Source: Candidatus Krumholzibacteriota bacterium
GTDB lineage: Bacteria > Krumholzibacteriota > Krumholzibacteriia > Krumholzibacteriales > Krumholzibacteriaceae
Direction of reading: 5' to 3'
Length of the DNA: 24,943 nt
NCBI GenBank assembly: GCA_030672805.1
Contig: DAOVFR010000006.1
Location: 1-24,943 of the forward strand
Made by a program: the position numbers and the translations under genes. The notes below the pieces were generated by a model. The model did no database searches. It had not been told where the DNA came from and saw only the letters and a list, made by a program, of their open reading frames with translations. Numbering within the stretch: position 1 is the first letter of the stretch; each line of letters begins with the position of its first letter. Of the stretch, positions 8,031-14,746 are shown one piece after another.

Positions 8031-9671
8031 TCAGTAGGGGAGATTCGTCTCAAGTGAGTCGCCCTCCCACCGCTCGAGTCTGAATTGCCCGGGCCTGGAA
8101 CGCAGGACTCCACGGAGCCATGATTCCGGGTACCGGGTTTCCTGTGGGCGGCCGTTCTCATCCTGGATATAGCCGTCATTGTACTTTCGTATCAGGTATT
8201 CTCCCAGCTCGCGGTAGCGCCTGACAACCATGTCGGCATGGCTGTTTGAGTAATCCGTCAGGTATTTTCTCATCAGCTTCGGATCCTTCCCGTGGAGCTC
8301 GAGAGCCGTTTTTTCAACCGTGGGCTGCAGGGCGGAGAAGGTGCCCTCGAGGTCTTCCTGCACCTTCCGGATATCCTCCTTCATGTACGAGTACTTGAGA
8401 TTGGCGTAGTTAGCGACGAAGTTGAAGACCCACCAGGCCGAGTCCCAGGAGAAGACATCGAGGCTGCCTTCCGCGTAGCTCCGGGGCACGGCGTTATTAC
8501 CGCAGTAGAAAGGGACGTACACGGAAAAATAGGTGTCATCCACACCGTACCAGAACACGCCCCCGATAGGATCGGGAAGCCATGAACGCGACTGGGAGAC
8601 GAAGGAAAAGCCTGTCTGCTGTGTCGAGATGGGCCGTTCCCACGTGTAGTCGATCCCGTCGATATTCCAGTTCATCGGTCTCCAACGGTTCGGAGTGCCG
8701 AACGGTCCTGAGTCCATGCCGGTCGACATGTCATAATCGGTGCCCTCGTAGTGATCGCGCATGATTCCGAAGACGTTCTCTCGTGAGAGTTTCATGTCGG
8801 GTTTGACCCACAGCGGATACGGTTCGGCCCCACTGATTCCCCGGTGATAGTCCGCGGGCCAGTCCTTCGAGGGAGCAACGCGTCGGTAGATGCTCCAGAC
8901 CCGGGTCGCGGTGTAGCGCAGCTTCTGCGGTGTTACGGGACAGTAGGCCTCGTGGAAGTTGAACGGCTTTCCCGAATCGGGGTCGTAGTACCCTTTCTCG
9001 ATGGCGAAATCGATCACGTTCTCAGAATAGAGGCAATTGTCGGGGTCGTTCAGTGGGAACTCCCCGATGCGTGCCTTGTTTGCATGGGCGCAGACATAGC
9101 CGTCGGGGATGCGCAGCGCCACCCAGATGGCTCCCTTGCCGCCGGCCCCGGGTCCGATGATTTCCAGGAGCCACGCCTCGTTCGGGTCCCCGATCGAGAT
9201 CGACTCGCCCTCGCTTGAGTAGCCGTACTCATCGACCAGGGCTGCGATCACCAGTACGGCTTCCCGTGCCGTCTTTGCGCTCTTCAGGGCCAGTCTCATG
9301 AGCCACCAGTAATGCAGCATTCCATCGGGATTTATCAACTCCTCACGGCCCGTGAATGTGGTCTCGCCGATTACAACCTGGTGTTCGTTCATCAGGTAGA
9401 AAACGGCGTACGTGTGAGGAGGCTGTTTCACCTTTCCACGGATTTCACCACTCCAATCCTTGATCTCGAGGTAATCGTCCGGTCCGTGATCCCCGGCGGG
9501 CATGTAGCGCAGGTGAGGGTGAAATTCCCCGTCACAGGTATACGCGATCATGACGGAGCCATCGGCGGAAGCTCCCTTCGTGACGATGAAATTCGTACAT
9601 GCCATGGAACCGCCTGCCATAAGAATGACCACTGCAACACAGGCCGGCAGGAAGTATATGTATTTTTTCAT
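8031..9671 (-). CDS. Secreted peptidase family C69 (PepD-like dipeptidase)
   Basis: The 546-residue protein has a signal peptide (1-24, ending GGSMA). Cleavage would expose Cys25 in ACTNFIVTKGASADGS, the N-terminal nucleophile cysteine of C69 dipeptidases. Further family features are the ISIGDPNEAWLLEIIG block and GIMRDHYEGTDYDM. C69 enzymes hydrolyse dipeptides; the exported version would act on peptides in the periplasm or outside. The length fits the larger secreted members. I chose the ATG at 9671 because GGAGGA lies just upstream and the signal peptide begins there, rather than the open-frame start 19 codons earlier. A TTGAAG/TATTAT promoter lies about 60 nt upstream. Confidence 0.92.
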   Translation of the reverse strand: MKKYIYFLPACVAVVILMAGGSMACTNFIVTKGASADGSVMIAYTCDGEFHPHLRYMPAGDHGPDDYLEIKDWSGEIRGKVKQPPHTYAVFYLMNEHQVVIGETTFTGREELINPDGMLHYWWLMRLALKSAKTAREAVLVIAALVDEYGYSSEGESISIGDPNEAWLLEIIGPGAGGKGAIWVALRIPDGYVCAHANKARIGEFPLNDPDNCLYSENVIDFAIEKGYYDPDSGKPFNFHEAYCPVTPQKLRYTATRVWSIYRRVAPSKDWPADYHRGISGAEPYPLWVKPDMKLSRENVFGIMRDHYEGTDYDMSTGMDSGPFGTPNRWRPMNWNIDGIDYTWERPISTQQTGFSFVSQSRSWLPDPIGGVFWYGVDDTYFSVYVPFYCGNNAVPRSYAEGSLDVFSWDSAWWVFNFVANYANLKYSYMKEDIRKVQEDLEGTFSALQPTVEKTALELHGKDPKLMRKYLTDYSNSHADMVVRRYRELGEYLIRKYNDGYIQDENGRPQETRYPESWLRGVLRSRPGQFRLERWEGDSLETNLPY

Positions 9672-9737
9672 TCGAGCGTTCCTCCGTTCAAACCGCCGGC
9701 ATGCGGCGTTATCCCGAATCTTATCCATAAGCCATTA

Positions 9738-9767
9738 ATAATAAGACATTTGCCCCTGCTTCTTCAA
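9738..9767 (-). promoter_or_regulatory. Probable sigma70-type promoter of the C69 peptidase gene
   Basis: On the minus strand TTGAAG (9767-9762), an 18-bp spacer and TATTAT (9743-9738) would start transcription near 9731, about 60 nt before the chosen ATG. An imperfect hairpin (GGGTTCCC/GGGAAACCC, 9779-9809) lies just upstream; its role is unknown. Confidence 0.5.
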
Positions 9768-9827
9768 GTCAGGAAATAGGGTTCCCACCCTTATACAGCC
9801 GGGAAACCCCGTGATCGTCTCTTTGGA

Positions 9828-9986
9828 ATGACACGGATGTTCGAGATGATTTCCCGGACGGTGAATCAGCCCCCTGGTAAAATAGCTTGTGAAGGATGTG
9901 GTGTGTGTGCATATTTGTGCCCGACGGCAGCCAACAGGAGCGATGTCGATTTTGAAATGAATGCCTTCAGCGGAAGGGTGATTTGA
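9828..9986 (+). pseudogene. One-cluster 4Fe-4S ferredoxin mini-ORF, probably remnant of a MinD-type ferredoxin ATPase
   Basis: The 52-codon frame encodes ACEGCGVCAYLCPTAAN, a full CxxCxxCxxxCP motif for one [4Fe-4S] cluster, and ends NAFSGRVI. Its TGA lies 1 bp before the ATG of the Mrp-NifX gene. The motif and the following G-R-V resemble the ferredoxin insert of MinD-superfamily ATPases (COG1149), which are typical neighbours of MrpORP genes. The residues before the motif (MTRMFEMISRTVNQPPGK) match nothing I know, and the ribosome binding site is weak. It is either what is left of such an ATPase or a real miniature ferredoxin translated with the ATPase. Confidence 0.5.
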
Positions 9987-9987
9987 G

Positions 9988-11202
9988 ATGCAACTCGAAG
10001 ATCAGAAAGTCAACGAACGGATGGAAAGAATCAGGCACAAGGTGCTGATCCTTTCAGGAAAGGGAGGAGTCGGAAAGAGCACGGTCGCAGTCAACCTGGC
10101 GGTGGCACTGGCCACCGCGGGCAAGAAAGTGGGGCTGCTGGATATCGATATTCACGGGCCGAGCGTGCCCAAGATGCTCGGTGTCGAGGGAATGTCCCTG
10201 CACGGGACGGAGGAATCGCTGCATCCTCTCGCTGTTGGCGACAACCTTCGAGTCATGTCTATTGGCTTTCTCCTGAGAAATACAGATGATGCCGTCATAT
10301 GGCGCGGCCCTATGAAATATAATGTCATCAAGCAGTTTCTGGGTGATGTCGAATGGGGCGAGCTTGATTACTTGATCGTCGATTCGCCTCCCGGTACGGG
10401 CGATGAGCCTCTTTCGATCGCCCAGCTTATCAGCAACGCCGATGGCGCCGTGATAGTGACCACTCCTCAAAATGTTGCTCTGATAGATGTGAGAAAATGC
10501 ATCAATTTCTGCGGCGAGCTTTCCATTCCCGTAATTGGCGTTGTGGAGAATATGAGCGGGTTTATCTGTCCCAAGTGCGGGGAGCGGACGGATATCTTCA
10601 AATCGGGCGGTGGTGAGGAAATGGCCCGTGACGTGAAGGTGCCGTTTCTCGGGAGGATACCGCTGGATGCGGGAATCGTCTCGGCAAGCGATGATGGCAA
10701 GCCCTATATCGTCAACTTCCCGGATACAGAGGCCGGTAAGATCTTCGCCGCGATAGCCGCCCCGATTCTCCGGCTTTTCGAGGCGAGGAACGGAGAGACC
10801 GAAAAGACCGAAAAGACTGAAAAGACCGGGAACGCGGAAGTCGGAGCGACAAAAGGCGGAAACGTGAGAATAGCATTGCCTGTTGTGGAAGGACATCTCA
10901 GCATGCACTTCGGGCACTGCAGTCATTTCGAACTTGTTAATATCGATATGGACAAGAAGAAGATCCTGGCCCGGGAAACTATCGATTCTCCCGAGCATCA
11001 ACCCGGACTTCTGCCGGCCTGGCTTCACGAACGGGGCGTGAATATGATCATAGCGTGCGGGATGGGCTCACGCGCACAGGCGCTATTCAACGAGAAGGGA
11101 ATTGAAGTGGTCGTGGGCGCTCCCTCCGAGGATCCGGATTCAGTGGTCAGGGCCTATCTCGAGGGTACCCTCTCCACGGGGCGGAACGTGTGTGACCACT
11201 AG
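9988..11202 (+). CDS. mrp: Mrp/NBP35-type ATPase fused to NifX-like domain (MrpORP-like)
   Basis: The 404-residue protein has an Mrp/ApbC P-loop ATPase (~15-265) with a deviant Walker A SGKGGVGKS (23-31), LDIDIHGPSVPKMLG, VDSPPGTGDE (131-140) and the cluster-bridging pair Cys194/Cys197 (CPKC). A repetitive linker TEKTEKTEKT (271-280) joins a NifX/dinitrogenase-cofactor domain (~292-395) with HFGHC (307-311). Mrp proteins carry Fe-S clusters to target proteins; the NifX type of domain binds metal clusters. The same fusion, MrpORP, is known from the orange protein (ORP) operon of sulfate reducers. A ferredoxin mini-ORF ends 1 bp upstream. GGAAGG about 10 nt before the ATG is the likely ribosome binding site. 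Confidence 0.93.
   Translation: MQLEDQKVNERMERIRHKVLILSGKGGVGKSTVAVNLAVALATAGKKVGLLDIDIHGPSVPKMLGVEGMSLHGTEESLHPLAVGDNLRVMSIGFLLRNTDDAVIWRGPMKYNVIKQFLGDVEWGELDYLIVDSPPGTGDEPLSIAQLISNADGAVIVTTPQNVALIDVRKCINFCGELSIPVIGVVENMSGFICPKCGERTDIFKSGGGEEMARDVKVPFLGRIPLDAGIVSASDDGKPYIVNFPDTEAGKIFAAIAAPILRLFEARNGETEKTEKTEKTGNAEVGATKGGNVRIALPVVEGHLSMHFGHCSHFELVNIDMDKKKILARETIDSPEHQPGLLPAWLHERGVNMIIACGMGSRAQALFNEKGIEVVVGAPSEDPDSVVRAYLEGTLSTGRNVCDH
10801..10827 (+). repeat. Three 9-bp tandem repeats in the Mrp-NifX linker
   Basis: GAAAAGACC, GAAAAGACT and GAAAAGACC follow one another, preceded by a shorter GAGACC copy. They encode the TEKTEKTEKT linker between the two domains. Copy number of such repeats may vary between strains by slippage without breaking the frame. 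Confidence 0.85.
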
Positions 11203-11298
11203 GGGTGGGGTAGGGTTTGGTCCGTCGAACAATCATCGCCGCGGGCGGAAAGCCGGCGGGGCCCCCACCGCGAGCGGGCGTAGGCGAGCACGGCGGAG

Positions 11299-11934
11299 AT
11301 GAAAGCATACGTCATCGGAATAGCCGGAGCTTCCTGTTCCGGAAAGACCCGGCTGGCGGAAGCGATTGCGGACCGGCTCCCGGGCACCGGGACGGTCATC
11401 ATTCCCGTCGATTCGTACTACCGGGACCTCTCGCACATGCCGTTCGACGAGCGAAAACAATATAATTTCGACATACCCGGTGCGATTGACTTCGAGTTGT
11501 TGAATAATCATCTTCTCCGTCTTCTGGATGGAACGGAGATTGCGATTCCCTTCTACCGCTTTGATATTCATGCGAGGGCGCCGGTGGATGAGTGGCGCCG
11601 TTGCGTTCTTGCCGGAGCGGGAGAAACAGGCCCCGTCGTCATCGTCGAAGGCCTTCATACGTTCCATGATGAAAAAATCCGCGAGATGATCGATTGCCGG
11701 ATCTTTATCGAGGTAAGCGAGGAGATCTGCCTGGCACGCAGGATAGAACGTGACACACGCGAGCGTGGACGTACGAGGGAAAGTGTGGAGGAACAATTCG
11801 AGCGGACAGTGATCCGGATGTACGAAACATACGTCCTTCCCATGAGAGAATTCGCGGATATCGTTATTGACGGTGAAAAGCCGACAGAGATATCAGCCGA
11901 AACTGTTCTTGCATTTATTCATCCGAAGCTATAA
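11299..11934 (+). CDS. udk: Uridine kinase
   Basis: The 211-residue protein matches the family's usual length. Walker A is GIAGASCSGKT (7-17), the substrate site is PVDSYYRDLS and YNFDIPGAIDF, and the lid segment is RIERDTRERGRT. It phosphorylates uridine and cytidine with a nucleoside triphosphate in pyrimidine salvage, in the cytoplasm. The GGCGGAG just before the ATG is unusually close (the GGAG abuts the start), while a GGCGAG lies about 12 nt up, so initiation efficiency is uncertain. It lies about 100 bp after the Mrp-NifX gene in the same direction. Confidence 0.93.
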   Translation: MKAYVIGIAGASCSGKTRLAEAIADRLPGTGTVIIPVDSYYRDLSHMPFDERKQYNFDIPGAIDFELLNNHLLRLLDGTEIAIPFYRFDIHARAPVDEWRRCVLAGAGETGPVVIVEGLHTFHDEKIREMIDCRIFIEVSEEICLARRIERDTRERGRTRESVEEQFERTVIRMYETYVLPMREFADIVIDGEKPTEISAETVLAFIHPKL

Positions 11935-12056
11935 AAAGTTAGGAGTCCTGAAGCCCCGGCATCAGCACGGATTGTTCAGGGAAGCACTTGCTGCTGACCG
12001 GCCATTTACGCGGTGTCGGCCGGTGTTGTGTCATTGCCGGGTCTTTACCGGTCTCA

Positions 12057-12077
12057 GAATGTAACGGTGTTACATTC
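12057..12077. promoter_or_regulatory. Perfect inverted repeat upstream of a secreted-protein gene
   Basis: GAATGTAAC and GTTACATTC flank a 3-bp GGT spacer, giving a 21-bp perfect dyad. It ends 13 bp before the GGAGGTG ribosome binding site of the gene at 12103 and is followed by CACTTTTCTTT. It may be an operator, or a weak terminator after uridine kinase; the AT-rich stem and broken T run make the second less likely. Confidence 0.5.
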
Positions 12078-12102
12078 ACTTTTCTTTGATGGAGGTGCGA
12101 TC

Positions 12103-12639
12103 ATGGATCACGTTCGGGCGAAAGAAAAGCATGTAGTATGGTGTGCCGCAGTCGCGTTGTTCATCGCCATGTTTTGCCATCCCGGTATGATCCGGGCGGA
12201 GTCATACAAAGTGCTGACACCTTTCCTGATCGATCTCGAGGGCTGGAAGGCAGAGGAACCGGAAGGTATGCAGATGGAACAGCCCGGATTCAGGATGATC
12301 AATGCGGTTCGGTCATATTCGAAGGATGACGGAGAGGTCACCGCGATGATCCTGATCGGGAATACGGCCGCGTCGGGGTTTGCCGGCGAGATCGCCAAGA
12401 TGAGTGTGGACAGCGATAGGGGGAAGATGGAGCTGAAGGAGATCGACGGATTCCAGGCGTATCTTCTCTATGACAAGAAGGAGAATTCAGGCAATATAAC
12501 GATCATCCTGTGTCCCGGCGAGAGCGGCCAGGCGATCTTCACGCTGTCGTTCGAGGGTATGGATCATGAGGAAGGCTTGAAGATCGCAAAGAGTTTCGAC
12601 TGGAAATCGATGAAGAAGAAAATCGAATCGATGAAATGA
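12103..12639 (+). CDS. Exported protein of unknown function
   Basis: The 178-residue protein starts MDHVRAKEKHVVWCAAVALF, a signal peptide with a basic N-region cleaved near MIRAE (~33). I recognise no family. The mature part reads as a compact alpha/beta domain, with LEGWKAEEPEGMQM near the start and the C-terminal GLKIAKSFDWKSMKKKIESM rich in lysine. The phrase pattern (weighting of a gently amphipathic protein, quadratic-score-like segments) gives no catalytic motif. I chose ATG 12103 because GGAGGTG lies 5 nt upstream; earlier starts add 30 residues without one. It ends 10 bp before the racemase gene and is probably co-transcribed with it. Confidence 0.75.
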   Translation: MDHVRAKEKHVVWCAAVALFIAMFCHPGMIRAESYKVLTPFLIDLEGWKAEEPEGMQMEQPGFRMINAVRSYSKDDGEVTAMILIGNTAASGFAGEIAKMSVDSDRGKMELKEIDGFQAYLLYDKKENSGNITIILCPGESGQAIFTLSFEGMDHEEGLKIAKSFDWKSMKKKIESMK

Positions 12640-12649
12640 TCGGCCGCTC

Positions 12650-13342
12650 ATGAAAACAATTGGTTTGATAGGGGGTATGAGCTGGGAATCCACGGTTTCG
12701 TACTACCGGGAGATCAACGAGGGTGTGAAACGTGCTCTGGGTGGTTGGCATTCCGCCCGGATGGTACTGTACAGCGTCGATTTTCATGATGTCGAGATAC
12801 TCCAGCGTGAAGAGAAGTGGGATGAAACCGCCGATATACTGGGTTCTGCCGCTCAGCGTGTCGAGGCCGCCGGAGCGGACTTCCTTGTTATCTGTACGAA
12901 CACGATGCACAAGGTTGTGCCGCAGATCGAAAAGCACATCGATATCCCCATCCTGCATATCGCCGACGCGACGGCGCGGCGTATCAAATCACTGGGATAC
13001 CGGCGCGTCGGTCTTCTCGGCACGAATTACACGATGGAGCAGGATTTCTACAAGGGCCGGCTGAAGGAGAAACACGGCATCGATACGATCGTCCCCGGGC
13101 AGGCCGACAGGGGAATCGTTCACGATGTGATCTACGACGAACTGTGCAAGGGCACGATCGCGGAACGATCCCGATGCGAATTCGTGCGGATCATATCGAT
13201 GTTGAACGAAGGTGGGGCGGAGGCCGTTATTCTGGGCTGTACGGAGATCGCATTGCTCATCCGGCAGGAGCACACCCCCGTGCCGCTGCTCGATACGGTT
13301 CTGATACATGCCGAAGAGGCGGTGCGGGTGGCGCTGGATTGA
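12650..13342 (+). CDS. Aspartate/glutamate racemase family protein
   Basis: The 230-residue protein belongs to the PLP-independent Asp/Glu/hydantoin racemase family, YgeA/RacX-like branch. It begins MKTIGLIGGMSWEST, with the two catalytic cysteines in ICTNTMHK (Cys82) and LGCTEI (Cys197). Such enzymes swap the configuration of an amino acid through a two-cysteine mechanism; the YgeA branch often prefers substrates other than aspartate, so substrate is left open. It starts 10 bp after the exported-protein gene and ends 17 bp before the AtoE gene, so the three are probably one operon. Confidence 0.92.
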   Translation: MKTIGLIGGMSWESTVSYYREINEGVKRALGGWHSARMVLYSVDFHDVEILQREEKWDETADILGSAAQRVEAAGADFLVICTNTMHKVVPQIEKHIDIPILHIADATARRIKSLGYRRVGLLGTNYTMEQDFYKGRLKEKHGIDTIVPGQADRGIVHDVIYDELCKGTIAERSRCEFVRIISMLNEGGAEAVILGCTEIALLIRQEHTPVPLLDTVLIHAEEAVRVALD

Positions 13343-13359
13343 GCGGATAAAAGGGTGCC

Positions 13360-14697
13360 ATGGTCAGGTTGATGGGAGAGTTCTTCTCGAGGATCGCGCA
13401 GAGGTACTTGCCCGATGCATTCATCTTCGCCATCCTGCTGATGATACTCGTGTTCATCCTCGGCATGGCGGTCGAGGGCGCATCGTTTATCGCAATGACG
13501 ACATATTTCGGGGACGGATTGTGGAATTTCCTGACATTCTCCATGCAGATGGTTCTGATTCTCGTCACCGGCAGCGCACTGGCAACGTCGGGGCCGGTAC
13601 GGCGGCTTTTGAAGGCGGTCGCCCGGACGGCTCGCTCACCGTCACAGGCCATAGTCGTTGCGACGCTCACGATGATCGTCGGATGCTGGTTGAACTGGGG
13701 ATTCGGTTTGATCGTCAGCGCGCTGATTGCCAGGGAGCTTGCGAGGAGTATCAGGGGCGTTCACTACCCGTTGCTCGTGGCAAGCGCATACTCCGGATTC
13801 ATCGTCTGGCACGCAGGATTCTCCGGGTCGATACCGCTTAAGATCGCCGGCGCCGATCTCATCATGAAGGAATACGGCGGGGGGACGGTCGTACCGGTGT
13901 CACAGACTATCTTCGCGTGGCAGAACGTTCTCCTCGTGCTTGTCTTTGCCGTGACGATCCCCGTTATCAACAGGTTGATGTCTCCGAAGAACGGAGAGGG
14001 TATCGTGGAGATCGATCCGCGCCTGGTTGCCGTGGATGATGACGAGATGCCCGGTCATGAAAGGCACCAGGTAACACCGGCGGCCCGGCTGGAACACAGC
14101 TGGATCGTCTCCATGGCGATAGGGATCGTGTGTGCCGTCTATATCGTTCACTATTTACTCGCAGGCAACGGTATCAGTCTGAATATCGTAAATTTCATTT
14201 TTCTCACACTGGGGATCATCCTGCACAGGACTCCCCTACGGTATGTGCGCGCGGTCAATGACGCGGTCAGGAACTGCGGCGGCATAATACTCCAGTTCCC
14301 TTTATATGCGGGAATCATGGGTATGATGATGAATTCGGGGCTGGCGGTTACGCTTTCAAGGGGATTCATAGCGATTTCGAACGGGACGACATTCACGTTT
14401 TTCACATTCCTTTCCGCCGGGGTAGTCAATTTCTTTGTCCCCTCCGGAGGCGGCCAGTGGGCTGTTCAGGGACCAATCATGATTCCCGCCGCGAAAGCGC
14501 TGGGTGTGCCGTACGCGGCCACTGCCATGTCCATCGCATGGGGGGATGCATGGACGAACCTCGTTCAGCCGTTCTGGGCGCTGCCTCTGCTTGCCGTCGC
14601 CGGACTCAGGATCAGGGATATCATGGGGTACACGGCGGTCGTCCTGCTGTTCTCCGGTGTTATAATTTCCCTGTTCATGCTTTTCGTGTTCAGATGA
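13360..14697 (+). CDS. atoE: Short-chain fatty acid transporter, AtoE family
   Basis: The 445-residue protein has about 10-12 membrane helices throughout and matches the AtoE family in length. The signature VNFFVPSGGGQWAVQGPI lies near residues 352-370, with YLPDAFIFAILLM near the N-terminus and AYSGFIVWHAGFSGSIPL mid-protein. AtoE-type carriers take up butyrate and other short-chain fatty acids, and some act on acetoacetate. A short hydrophilic loop (~211-245, PKNGEGIVEIDPR...) divides the two halves. An ATG at 13372 would remove four residues. It is the last of the forward genes and converges on the propeller lipoprotein gene 49 bp later; no clear terminator is seen between them. Confidence 0.9.
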   Translation: MVRLMGEFFSRIAQRYLPDAFIFAILLMILVFILGMAVEGASFIAMTTYFGDGLWNFLTFSMQMVLILVTGSALATSGPVRRLLKAVARTARSPSQAIVVATLTMIVGCWLNWGFGLIVSALIARELARSIRGVHYPLLVASAYSGFIVWHAGFSGSIPLKIAGADLIMKEYGGGTVVPVSQTIFAWQNVLLVLVFAVTIPVINRLMSPKNGEGIVEIDPRLVAVDDDEMPGHERHQVTPAARLEHSWIVSMAIGIVCAVYIVHYLLAGNGISLNIVNFIFLTLGIILHRTPLRYVRAVNDAVRNCGGIILQFPLYAGIMGMMMNSGLAVTLSRGFIAISNGTTFTFFTFLSAGVVNFFVPSGGGQWAVQGPIMIPAAKALGVPYAATAMSIAWGDAWTNLVQPFWALPLLAVAGLRIRDIMGYTAVVLLFSGVIISLFMLFVFR

Positions 14698-14746
14698 TTC
14701 TGTACGGATGGAGGGAGATGAGAGAGGAAAAGACGGCGAGCCGGTC

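Noticed and set aside
10054..11028. 324-codon open frame on the reverse strand
   Set aside because: It is antisense to the Mrp-NifX gene, whose motifs are unmistakable.
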